Assembly: GCF_011050415.1 (NCBI RefSeq) | Contig: NZ_DRFS01000006.1 | Span: forward strand, 181,539 to 245,538 | DNA: 64,000 nucleotides | From: Halomonas sp. | GTDB lineage: Bacteria; Pseudomonadota; Gammaproteobacteria; Pseudomonadales; Halomonadaceae | Direction: 5' to 3' | Shown here: piece after piece, positions 40,786 through 50,110 of the stretch | Numbering within the stretch: position 1 is the first letter of the stretch | Layout of the letters: each line of letters begins with the position of its first letter | Notes under the pieces: model-generated | What the model saw: the letters and a program-made list of their open reading frames with translations, nothing else | Told to the model about the DNA's origin: nothing | Database searches by the model: none | Program-made: the position numbers and the translations under genes

Positions 40786-41799
40786 CTAGCGGCCTGGCTT
40801 AATCGCACCATAAACCTTAAAACGGCGATTATCCGCCAGCGTGTGAAAGTCTTGAAAAGCGCGTTGCAAGTGTTCTGGATAGGGTAAAAATCCATTGGCA
40901 ACAATGACCAAGCGACCGCCGGTGGTTAAATGCTCAGGCGCTTGGCTAATCAAGCGCTGGCTTGGCCCATAGCTGATATCGCGCTCTTTATGGAAGGGAG
41001 GATTGCTGATAATCCAGTCGAACTGCTCACCTTCAAGGGCACTAAACACATCGCTACAGAGTACTCGCCCCTTGAGTTCATTGGCGGCTAATGTGCGCTT
41101 ACAGGCTTCTACTGCAAAAGCGCTGATGTCGACTGCCGTCACATGATGGCCTCGCTTTGCTAGCCAAGCGCTAACAATGCCGTCGCCACAGCCCATATCC
41201 AGCACCTTGAGCGGTGTTTTTGGCAAGCTACTTTCCAAGCTCTCCAGCATTAATAGCGTGCCCTCATCGAATTTGCCGTGGCCAAAGACGCCGGGGTGGC
41301 TTACTAACGTTAAACCTAGCGTTTCAAACGACTGCCAAGCTGTATCGCTTGCCCCACTGGCGGAATCTAAGGTAGCGGTATGAGAGGCAAATAACGTACA
41401 GCGCCGGGCGTTATCACGCTTGTCCCAAGGCAAGCCGAGCTCCTCAAGCATTTTGGGCACCCGCTTAATGCCCCCCTGGTGCTCGCCCACAATCTCAAAC
41501 GGCGTTCCACTAGGCAGCTGTTCGCATAACCACTTTAGCCACCAAATACCTAACTGGTGCGCTTTTGGCCAAAATAGCACCACTTCCTTTCCTAAGGGCT
41601 CGCCTTTAGCGACATCAAAAGGGCTGTACGCCTGTTTGCCTTTAGCAGTCCACTCCGCCAGCACTTCATGATCGCCACTTATCACGCCCGTAGCGCGGTC
41701 ACTAAGCCAGCTATCCATTGGGGGGCCAATGACCCACAGCGCTGTATAATTATCCTGTTGGCGCTCCAGTAACTGACACGCTGGGGATTGAGCACTCAT
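40786..41799 (-). CDS. rsmC: 16S rRNA (guanine-N2-)-methyltransferase RsmC-like
   Basis: LDMGCGDGIVSAWLAKRG, DWIISNPPFHKERDISYGPSQRLI. Confidence 0.9.
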   Translation of the reverse strand: MSAQSPACQLLERQQDNYTALWVIGPPMDSWLSDRATGVISGDHEVLAEWTAKGKQAYSPFDVAKGEPLGKEVVLFWPKAHQLGIWWLKWLCEQLPSGTPFEIVGEHQGGIKRVPKMLEELGLPWDKRDNARRCTLFASHTATLDSASGASDTAWQSFETLGLTLVSHPGVFGHGKFDEGTLLMLESLESSLPKTPLKVLDMGCGDGIVSAWLAKRGHHVTAVDISAFAVEACKRTLAANELKGRVLCSDVFSALEGEQFDWIISNPPFHKERDISYGPSQRLISQAPEHLTTGGRLVIVANGFLPYPEHLQRAFQDFHTLADNRRFKVYGAIKPGR

Positions 41800-42602
41800 T
41801 TATCGGCCTCCGGTTTAATTAATGTATAAAGTAGGTAACGGCCTAAACGCCAGTGAGGGTCTTGGCGGCAGTACTGCTTTTCCAAGGCAATCAGGGTTTC
41901 ATTTTCTAGCGGCGTGGTGGGCGGTTTGCGTAAGTAGTCTTGAAAAATCCGAATGCCCGCGACGGATGCTATTTGCAGGTCATTGGCTTTACTCCACTGC
42001 TCAATCTCAGCATGGGAGACAGGTGAAATCGGCGTTAATCGTTGACGCTTGCCCTTGCCGGCCAATCGATCACTCAGCGCCTTCTCAAGATTGCCTTTCA
42101 CTACATTAGAAAAGCGCAGCGCATCGCGGTTGAAAACCATCAAACTAAGCTGACCGCCTGGAGCCAATAAATGGCTCAATTTAGCCAGTGCCGCTTGCGG
42201 GTCACCTAACCACTCTAATACCGCATGGCAGGTAATTAACGGCCATGGCCCTGCCGCTTGTTGGCCAAGCGTTTGTAGCGGTGCTTGTAGGTAGGTAATC
42301 AATTCATGAGGTAATGCGGGGTCGTCCTGGTGCCACTGCTTCGCGTGGTTAAGCATATCTTCTGAGGGCTCAGCCATGGTCACCGCATGCCCACACTTGG
42401 CAAACCACGCCGCCTGCTGGCCTAAGCCACCGCCTATATCGAGTACGGGCTGCTCTTTTAACTGCAGCATTTGCGGCAACAAATAGTCGAGCATCGCCAA
42501 ACGCAGCTCACCGCGTGGCGCTTGATAGAGTGAACGGGAAAATTTATCAACCAGGCCATCAAAGTAACGGTCGCCAGCCTGAGTTAATTCATAATCTGCC
42601 AT
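41796..42602 (-). CDS. cmoM: tRNA 5-carboxymethoxyuridine methyltransferase (CmoM/SmtA-like)
   Basis: Resembles E. coli CmoM: DKFSRSLYQAPRGELR, HAVLEWLGDPQ, YCRQDPHWRLGRYL; start 42602 or 42650. Confidence 0.82.
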   Translation of the reverse strand: MADYELTQAGDRYFDGLVDKFSRSLYQAPRGELRLAMLDYLLPQMLQLKEQPVLDIGGGLGQQAAWFAKCGHAVTMAEPSEDMLNHAKQWHQDDPALPHELITYLQAPLQTLGQQAAGPWPLITCHAVLEWLGDPQAALAKLSHLLAPGGQLSLMVFNRDALRFSNVVKGNLEKALSDRLAGKGKRQRLTPISPVSHAEIEQWSKANDLQIASVAGIRIFQDYLRKPPTTPLENETLIALEKQYCRQDPHWRLGRYLLYTLIKPEADK

Positions 42603-42694
42603 TTCGCTTTTTTTCAATTCACGGCTTTTTGGTTCATCGTTGAGGGGCATGCATAAGACCAGGCGTCGAATCAGAGGCGCGTAGTCTACCCTGG

Positions 42695-44203
42695 TTAAGC
42701 ACGAAACGCCTGCCGAGGGAGGTGGCATTGCCACTCCTCATGCTGCTCTAAAGCCGCCGCCAACTGAAGCAGTTGCTTATCCTCTCCTAAGCGGCCGACG
42801 ATCTGCACGCCCACTGGCAACCCATTGGCCGCAATATGCATAGGCACCGACATTGCTGGCTGCCCGGTGAGATTGGCTAGCTGGGTGAACGGCGTGCGGC
42901 GTAGCGCATCTACCGCCAAGCGCTTAAGCATTCCCACCCTTAATGCCAAAGAGGGTACCCCTGGAATTGCCAGCATCCCCATTATCCTTTCTCGCGATTC
43001 GGAGGGGTAAAGTTCGCCAATTTGTGGTGCGCAATCCGCCGTCACCGGCATGACCAATACGTCATAGCGCTGATGAAAGCGGCTCATCTTTTCCGCCGCC
43101 ACATGCCAGTGCCGCTTGGCTAACTCGTAATCCAGCGCCGAAAGCTTAGCGCCCAATCGACCAATCGCACGGGTTGAAGGCTCAATATCGAGCTTGTGGA
43201 CAGGCACACCTGTTTGCTGACTGATCCAGGTTAGATCGGCAGCCAAGTGGCCCAAGTAAAGAGTGAGGTAACTATCGGCCAGCACTTCTCCTTCAACGGG
43301 TGGCTCACACCACTCCACCTCATGGCCCATCGCTGCTAATGCTGCCGCCGTTTTCTCAACCGCCAGTTTAACCTCAGGATTTATCGTCGTTCCCAGGCCT
43401 CGGCTTAGTGACTCGCCTAACGAGACGGCGATGCGCAAGGGCTTAAGCGGTGACGATAAAGCAGCCATATAGCCTGTTTCACGCGGCACGGGATAGGGCC
43501 CGGACGCCGCCATACCGTTAATCTGCTCAAGCAAGGCGGCACTATCGCGTACGCTGCGCGTCAATGCATGCTCAATCACCGCCCCCTGCCACACCTCACC
43601 ATGAGCAGGCGCAAGGGGCACACGTCCACGAGAGGGTTTAAAACCAAACAGACCACAATAGCTGGCAGGAATACGAATAGAACCGCCGCCATCCCCGGCC
43701 AGTGCCATGGGCACCATACCGCTGGCCACGGCTGTAGCGGCACCACCACTGGAGCCCCCAGGAGAGAAGCCCGACCGCCACGGGTTTTGTGGGTGTGGGA
43801 AAGCCTTTGGCTCGGTAATCCCCATCAACCCAAGCTCAGGAGTTGCTGTTTGCCCCAGGATGATCAAGCCGGCTGCACGTGTGCGCTGAATCAACAATGC
43901 ATCTTCCTGTGGGCACCAGTGGGCTAGCGATGCGCTACCGAAGGCCAAAGGCTCCTCCGCCATTCCCATTAGAAGATCTTTGCTCAGGGTGGGAACACCG
44001 GCAAAAATAGTATTCGTTGCTAGCCGCTGACTCTCTTGTCGGGCACGCTCAAAACGGGTTCTCACCACAGCCTTTAGTAGAGGATTATATTTCTCAATAG
44101 CCGTTATAGCCGCTTCAAGTACCTCTTCTCGACTTACTTCACGGCGCTGGATCAACTCAGCAAGGCCGGTGGCGTCGAACGCTTGATACTCATCGAGATG
44201 CAT
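42695..44203 (-). CDS. Amidase (amidase signature family)
   Basis: GVPTLSKDLLMGMAEEPLAFGS, GFSPGGSSGGAATAVASGMVPMALAGDGGGSIRIPAS. Confidence 0.93.
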   Translation of the reverse strand: MHLDEYQAFDATGLAELIQRREVSREEVLEAAITAIEKYNPLLKAVVRTRFERARQESQRLATNTIFAGVPTLSKDLLMGMAEEPLAFGSASLAHWCPQEDALLIQRTRAAGLIILGQTATPELGLMGITEPKAFPHPQNPWRSGFSPGGSSGGAATAVASGMVPMALAGDGGGSIRIPASYCGLFGFKPSRGRVPLAPAHGEVWQGAVIEHALTRSVRDSAALLEQINGMAASGPYPVPRETGYMAALSSPLKPLRIAVSLGESLSRGLGTTINPEVKLAVEKTAAALAAMGHEVEWCEPPVEGEVLADSYLTLYLGHLAADLTWISQQTGVPVHKLDIEPSTRAIGRLGAKLSALDYELAKRHWHVAAEKMSRFHQRYDVLVMPVTADCAPQIGELYPSESRERIMGMLAIPGVPSLALRVGMLKRLAVDALRRTPFTQLANLTGQPAMSVPMHIAANGLPVGVQIVGRLGEDKQLLQLAAALEQHEEWQCHLPRQAFRA

Positions 44204-44501
44204 ATACGTCCCTCTGTTTTTTCCCTAGCCTAGCAGAGAGCCTGTGCGCCACCTGGGTTATTGCTCAGTCATACCCATAACCCGATATCGGCCGCAACGA
44301 AAGAGGCATTGCAAAAAACAATTTTGATTTGCAACCAATTGAAAAACCATCGCTAATTAATTGATTTATTTTTTCATTACTATCAATTCTTAACCACTCA
44401 GACTATCTTAAGCTGGAGATACGCAAACGTTAAAAACATATAGAAACATATAAATATAAAATTATTCAAAAAATTACACAAAATAACGTGGCGGAATAAA
44501 T

Positions 44502-46235
44502 ATGATAAAAGATGCAACCGCTCAAAATACTACCAGCGTGATAATGAGGTCTTTATTCAATAAAGATAACACTATCACTATTTTTTCTAAGGAAGCTGCT
44601 CATTCCTTAGAAGCGACCGTTATTAAGATTGAACCTGATAATCGAAAAGTCACGTTAGAGATCAATTATTCGGGCCTTTCACTATCTCCTTATCTAAATA
44701 ACGACACGGTGTCGTTTGATATAGAGGCTTCAAGGCATGGGCATGACTCAGAAGAAATTTATAATATTGAGCATGTTCCTGCCCATATTATTAAAATAGA
44801 CAACTACACTTATCACCTTGATTGTATACTGCCTCACTCCATCTTCTCCTCAGATAACCGTGGCGCACTAAGAGTCCCCTTTATTCTTGGTATGAGCGCC
44901 CGATCGCACATCGAAGTTTTTTCCCACGAACTTAATATAGAAGGCAAATTACGTAATCTTTCAATAACGGGCTGCATGGTGGATATAAGTCTGGAAGATA
45001 GCGCTGCCCTCTCAATAAATCAGCTACTTCCAGGTATAACGCTGGAATTTCCAAACGGGGAAACGTTTAAATCCCAAGCGCAGATCCGTCATATGCGTCC
45101 TTTTGGCAACCATGGGCATGCTGCCGTTGGCATAGAGTTCATTAACATGGATGCCATTTCAACTGAAGCACTTTTCCATTACGTATCAGAAGCTGAATTC
45201 GAAGTCGCTTTACGCTCCGGCACACAAAATATTTCACGGGCGAGATCAAGACTATTTATAGCAGATGCTAAAGAGAAAAAAATCCAGCATCAAGAAGAGC
45301 TTAGCCAACTTGAAAATACGCAAAACACCCCTCTTTTACGAGGGGTGATAGAAATTGCACAACAGCTACAAATTATTTTCATGTTCATGAAAAACAAGGA
45401 GTTTGTCCCTTCGGAAATATTATATGAGTGTGTCGATAGCATACTGTACATGGTCAACCATGACCGCAAAGCCTTACAGTTTGCACTCACTTACTTACAT
45501 GATGAACCAGAGTGGGTACGCCACGCCATTCAAGTAGCCAGCCAGCTTGCGATGGTGCTAATCAGCCGCGATCCACATGCTTATAAAACACGCGAAGCAG
45601 TGGCAGGCGCACTACTACATACGATGGGTAAACCGTTACTGATTAGTGAGCAATTACCCTCACTGAAAATACATATGTCACCGTCGCAAGGAGAGCTGCT
45701 TAAGGAGCATGTATATGCTCTCAATAACAAGCTGACCAGCCTTAATTGGACACCCAGCCCAACATGCCGCGACATTATCCACAATGCTAACGAACGACTT
45801 GATGGTAGTGGCTACCCAGCAGGTAAGCGAGCAGAAGAATTATCAGAATTTGTTCGCTTAATTAGCGTTATTAAAATAATTAACAAGCTAACCCATGAGC
45901 GAAATGGACAACCACCACGGCAACCTTTAGATGCCTATCGATGGGTAAATCAACGTCCTGGACTCTACGAAAAATCCTTGCTTGTGGAATATATTCAACA
46001 CTTTGGTCTCTACCCAATAGGCAGTTTGGCTAAATTTTCAAATGGTTTTCTAGCATGGATTATGGATGTCGATGCGAAGGGAATGCCCTGCAAAGTAGAT
46101 GTTGTTAAGAACTTAGCCTTTAGAGACACCTCTATTGATACGATATTATTTAGAAACGACTTTAACCAAATTGGTCGATTAGAAGGGACTGTCAATCCTA
46201 CTGAATATCATGTGAGTATGAAAAAGCACAACTAA
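44502..46235 (+). CDS. PilZ domain protein with C-terminal degenerate HD-GYP-like domain
   Basis: PilZ motifs RGALR and NLSITG; C-terminal NANERLDGSGYPAGKRAEELSEFVRLISV resembles HD-GYP. Confidence 0.75.
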   Translation: MIKDATAQNTTSVIMRSLFNKDNTITIFSKEAAHSLEATVIKIEPDNRKVTLEINYSGLSLSPYLNNDTVSFDIEASRHGHDSEEIYNIEHVPAHIIKIDNYTYHLDCILPHSIFSSDNRGALRVPFILGMSARSHIEVFSHELNIEGKLRNLSITGCMVDISLEDSAALSINQLLPGITLEFPNGETFKSQAQIRHMRPFGNHGHAAVGIEFINMDAISTEALFHYVSEAEFEVALRSGTQNISRARSRLFIADAKEKKIQHQEELSQLENTQNTPLLRGVIEIAQQLQIIFMFMKNKEFVPSEILYECVDSILYMVNHDRKALQFALTYLHDEPEWVRHAIQVASQLAMVLISRDPHAYKTREAVAGALLHTMGKPLLISEQLPSLKIHMSPSQGELLKEHVYALNNKLTSLNWTPSPTCRDIIHNANERLDGSGYPAGKRAEELSEFVRLISVIKIINKLTHERNGQPPRQPLDAYRWVNQRPGLYEKSLLVEYIQHFGLYPIGSLAKFSNGFLAWIMDVDAKGMPCKVDVVKNLAFRDTSIDTILFRNDFNQIGRLEGTVNPTEYHVSMKKHN

Positions 46236-46320
46236 ACTTCACTCAAAATCATTGCGATTGAATGTTCAACTGTCCAAAATTGGCCAGATACCATTATGTA
46301 AAGCAGGCCCTTTCGTACCC

Positions 46321-47325
46321 ATGCGTCGCTCCACCATCCTTGAAGTTGCTCACCTTGCAAGTGTTTCTAAAACTAGCGTCTCTCGCTATTTTGGCGATGA
46401 ACGGGCCCGGCTGTCGCCTGCCCTTCAGGCACGCATCGCCCAAGCCGCTCACACGCTTGGCTACCAACCCAACCAAATGGCGCGTGGCTTAAAAGGTGGG
46501 CGCTCGAAACTTGTGGGCATGCTGGTAGCCGATATCCGCAATCCATTTTCAGTCGCCATTACTCACGGGGTGGAGCAAGCCTGCCGGCAGTATGGCTACT
46601 CATTATTGATAGGTAATACTGACAACGATCCTGAACAGGAGCGCCAGCATTTAGCGGTTCTAGGTGCCTATCAAGTGGAAGGTTTAGTGATTAATGCGGC
46701 GGGTAGCCCAGAGCGCCAGCTTCACACCTTTATCCATCAGGGAACACCGATTGTACTGCTAGACCGTGAGGTCAACCATGTGGATGCTGCTGTGGTCGGC
46801 CTGGATAATCATCAAGCGGTTGATATGGCGCTTGATCACTTAGCTGAACAGGGCTACCAAGCCGTCCTCTATGCCAGCGAAACACCTGAACAATCAAGCA
46901 CGCGCCAACTACGGTTAGCGTACTTTAATCAGAGTGCCAAACAACGGGCGCTAAGCCACTCAACGTTACTGCTTACCCCGTCAGACGACACTGCAACGCT
47001 TAAAGCATTGGATCACTTTATCGCCGACCACAAGCACCTCCCTTGCGCCGTTCTATGTGGCAACGGCAATGCAACGCTCTCAGTAACGCGCCTTTTTCAG
47101 CAGCTTGGCTTGTCGCTTGGCAAGGTTGGCCTTATGGGGATTGATGAGCTCGACTGGTGCAGCTTAGTGCTTCCTGGCATTACCACGCTTGCCCAACCCA
47201 CGGATGCCATTGGTCAAACGGCAATTCACTGCCTGATGCATCAAATTGCGCCTCATACGACACCTATGCCGACAGACCTGAGTTTTGCACCTACCTTGAT
47301 CAAACGAGGCTCCACTCACCAATAA
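46321..47325 (+). CDS. LacI family transcriptional regulator
   Basis: TILEVAHLASVSKTSVSRYFGDERARLSPALQARI HTH; PBP-like domain; start set at 46321. Confidence 0.93.
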   Translation: MRRSTILEVAHLASVSKTSVSRYFGDERARLSPALQARIAQAAHTLGYQPNQMARGLKGGRSKLVGMLVADIRNPFSVAITHGVEQACRQYGYSLLIGNTDNDPEQERQHLAVLGAYQVEGLVINAAGSPERQLHTFIHQGTPIVLLDREVNHVDAAVVGLDNHQAVDMALDHLAEQGYQAVLYASETPEQSSTRQLRLAYFNQSAKQRALSHSTLLLTPSDDTATLKALDHFIADHKHLPCAVLCGNGNATLSVTRLFQQLGLSLGKVGLMGIDELDWCSLVLPGITTLAQPTDAIGQTAIHCLMHQIAPHTTPMPTDLSFAPTLIKRGSTHQ

Positions 47326-47360
47326 AATTGTATAGCGCTATCCAAAAACCACCGCTACAA

Positions 47361-47376
47361 ATGGTATCGTTCCCAT
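47361..47376. promoter_or_regulatory. Candidate LacI-family operator ATGGTATCGTTCCCAT
   Basis: Imperfect palindrome with central CG upstream of the sugar kinase gene and directly downstream of lacI-type gene. Confidence 0.55.
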
Positions 47377-47412
47377 TGTTAGAAAATAAACAACTCAAAG
47401 AGATTATTTGCC

Positions 47413-48396
47413 ATGCTTCCTTCGTTCTCTAACCCTCCTGAAATTCTCACTTTTGGCGAAGCCATGACCATGTTCGTGGCAGGCTCGCCTGGCAAGCTCT
47501 CCGACATTGAGCACTTTCAGCGCCGTATTGCGGGGGCGGATACCAATGTGGCGATCGGCTTGGCACGTTTAGGATTTCATGTGGGTTGGTTAAGTCGTGT
47601 CGGCAGCGACAGCTTTGGGGACTTTATCCGGCATACCTTGGAAAGCGAGGGACTTGATTGCCGACACCTACATACCGACCCACAGCACCCTACTGGGCTA
47701 CTTTTCAAAGAGCGCGCGCTGGGTGGTGTGGATCCCAAAGTGGAGTACTTCCGGCGTGGCAGCGCCGCCAGCCACTTAACCACAGAAGATGCCAGGAATA
47801 TCGACTTCACTGCGCTGCGCCATATACACGCCACGGGTATTCCACCAGCCTTGTCCGCGTCTGCCCGTGAACTCGCTTTTCATACGCTCGAACAAGCCCG
47901 CAACAGCGGCGCCAGTATCTCCTTCGACCCGAATTTACGCCCCAGCCTTTGGGCTAGCGAAGCTGACATGCGTGATACGCTAAATGCCCTTGCCGCGCGC
48001 TCAGATTGGGTATTACCTGGGCTTTCCGAAGGCCAACTGCTGACAGGGCAGAAGACACCCTATGACGTAGCAGGCTACTATCTGGATCAAGGTGCCTCTG
48101 CCGTGATCATTAAACTAGGACCTGAAGGCAGCTATTATCGCGGCAAACTAGACGGACAAGAGGAGCATTTCACAGTGCCCGGTTGCCGCGTAGCAGAGGT
48201 GGTAGATACCGTAGGTGCAGGCGATGGCTTTGCTGTGGGTGTGATTAGTGCGTTACTGGATGGCTACTCGGCTCGCCACGCCACCCAGCGGGGTAATTTG
48301 ATTGGTGCTCAAGCTATCCAGGTGGTGGGTGACATGGAAGGTTTGCCAAATCGCAACCAGCTTCAAACCCTTGAAGCCAGCCAGCCGACTGTTTAA
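47413..48396 (+). CDS. kdgK: PfkB family sugar kinase, probable 2-dehydro-3-deoxygluconokinase
   Basis: ILTFGEAMTMFVAGSPGKL, RRIAGADTNVAIGLARLG, VDTVGAGDGFAVG. Confidence 0.88.
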   Translation: MLPSFSNPPEILTFGEAMTMFVAGSPGKLSDIEHFQRRIAGADTNVAIGLARLGFHVGWLSRVGSDSFGDFIRHTLESEGLDCRHLHTDPQHPTGLLFKERALGGVDPKVEYFRRGSAASHLTTEDARNIDFTALRHIHATGIPPALSASARELAFHTLEQARNSGASISFDPNLRPSLWASEADMRDTLNALAARSDWVLPGLSEGQLLTGQKTPYDVAGYYLDQGASAVIIKLGPEGSYYRGKLDGQEEHFTVPGCRVAEVVDTVGAGDGFAVGVISALLDGYSARHATQRGNLIGAQAIQVVGDMEGLPNRNQLQTLEASQPTV

Positions 48397-48434
48397 ACGA
48401 ATGTTAATAAAAGCTTTGTGACCAGGAGATAACA

Positions 48435-49409
48435 ATGAAAAAACGCCTATTGGTTCAAGGAAGGCTTAACGATGCTCAGGTAGCGGAACTTAGCGACTTA
48501 TTCGAGGTAACAGAGCTACCTAAATCGTCGTCGCTGGCAGATGCTGAGAACAGCGCCCTATTGGCCGAAACCCACGGCATTATTGGTTCAGGCCTGCCGA
48601 TCACTGCTCAGCTTTTAGATGCAGCGCCAAACCTAGAGGCTGTTGCCACTATCTCAGTCGGCTACGACACCATACCGGTGGATGAACTCACTAAGCGCGG
48701 TATTATGCTGTGCAACACGCCCGATGTGCTCACCGAAACCACCGCAGATACGGGCTTTGCACTGATCATGGCCACTGCACGCCGCGTGGTGGAACTCGCT
48801 GAGCTGGTCAAAACCGATAACTGGAAGGCTGGTATTGGCCCCGCGCTATTTGGCAGCGATGTGCATAGCAAAACCCTAGGCATGGTCGGTTTTGGACGCA
48901 TCGGGCAGGCGGTAGCAAGGCGCGGTGCCCTGGGTTTTGGCATGAAGGTGCTTTACTCCAACGCATCACCCAAGCCCGATGTAGAAAGCAGGCTGGGCGC
49001 CGAGCGGCGGGAACTCAATGAACTATTGGCAGAGGCCGATTTCGTCTGTGTTACGGTGCCGCTCACCGCCGAAACCGAACGCCTGATCGGGTCCCAAGAG
49101 TTCGCGAAGATGAAGCCATCTGCCATTTTCATCAATATCGCCCGTGGCAAAGTCGTCGACGAAGCGGCGTTGATAAAGGCCCTTGAGAATGGTGTTATTC
49201 AAGGAGCCGGGCTGGATGTATTTGAGCAAGAGCCGCTACCCGCTTCGTCCCCTCTGACCAAAATGACGAATGTTGTTGCCCTGCCCCATATTGGCTCCGC
49301 CACCCATGAAACCCGCCATGCCATGGCCCAACGGGCGGTGGATAACATTCGCTTAGCGCTTCAGGGTGAACGTCCTATCAGCTTAGTTAACGAGGAAACC
49401 TATCGATGA
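48435..49409 (+). CDS. D-2-hydroxyacid dehydrogenase (2-ketogluconate/hydroxypyruvate reductase-like)
   Basis: GMVGFGRIGQAVARRG, INIARGKVVDEAALIKAL, LPHIGSATHETR. Confidence 0.92.
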   Translation: MKKRLLVQGRLNDAQVAELSDLFEVTELPKSSSLADAENSALLAETHGIIGSGLPITAQLLDAAPNLEAVATISVGYDTIPVDELTKRGIMLCNTPDVLTETTADTGFALIMATARRVVELAELVKTDNWKAGIGPALFGSDVHSKTLGMVGFGRIGQAVARRGALGFGMKVLYSNASPKPDVESRLGAERRELNELLAEADFVCVTVPLTAETERLIGSQEFAKMKPSAIFINIARGKVVDEAALIKALENGVIQGAGLDVFEQEPLPASSPLTKMTNVVALPHIGSATHETRHAMAQRAVDNIRLALQGERPISLVNEETYR

Positions 49410-50086
49410 AGCACAGCGCCAAGCCTCTCTGCCTACTGTTTGACTGCGATGGCACCCTGGTGGATAGCGAAATACTGCTTGCCGAGGTGATGGGCGACAT
49501 TCTTCCAGAGTTCAGCCTGCCCTTCTCCGCACAGCAGTATATGGAGGAGTTTAGAGGCGTACGTTTTCATACCATCGTTCAAACGCTGGAAAGCCGTTTT
49601 CAAGCGCTGGCTGAAGGTGAATTTGCCAACCTAGAGGCAGGCATGCGGGCGCGCATGGAAGCACGCATGCGAGCCGAGCTTGTGGCCATTCCTGGCATGC
49701 CTGCCGCACTTGAGCAGCTAAACCTCCATCCCAAAGCAGTAGTGTCGAATGGCCCTGAGCGCAAAATACGCTGCGCCTTGGAAAGTACCGATCTAGGCCA
49801 CCATTTTGCTGACAAGCTATTTAGCGCCTACACACTGAACGTGTGGAAGCCTGATCCAGAACTGTATCGTAAGGCCGCTGCCGCGATGGGTTACCCGCCA
49901 GAAGCGTGTGTCGTGATTGATGATGCGGCAGTGGGTGTGGAAGCGGGGTTAGCGGCAGGCATGCATGTGATTCATCTCAACCACTTTCCTAATGAAGAAG
50001 TAACGCCTGAGGGGGCGATTGGTATCCACCATGCCAGCGAACTTCCCGCCGCTATCGCGCGCGTATCGACAGCCGTTACCGCTTAG
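49406..50086 (+). CDS. HAD family hydrolase (6-phosphogluconate phosphatase/YieH-like)
   Basis: LLFDCDGTLVDSE, VVSNGPERKI, WKPDPELYRKAAAAMG, VIDDAAVGVEAG. Confidence 0.88.
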   Translation: MKHSAKPLCLLFDCDGTLVDSEILLAEVMGDILPEFSLPFSAQQYMEEFRGVRFHTIVQTLESRFQALAEGEFANLEAGMRARMEARMRAELVAIPGMPAALEQLNLHPKAVVSNGPERKIRCALESTDLGHHFADKLFSAYTLNVWKPDPELYRKAAAAMGYPPEACVVIDDAAVGVEAGLAAGMHVIHLNHFPNEEVTPEGAIGIHHASELPAAIARVSTAVTA

Positions 50087-50110
50087 CGGCAGGAAGGAAC
50101 AAGGCAGCTC

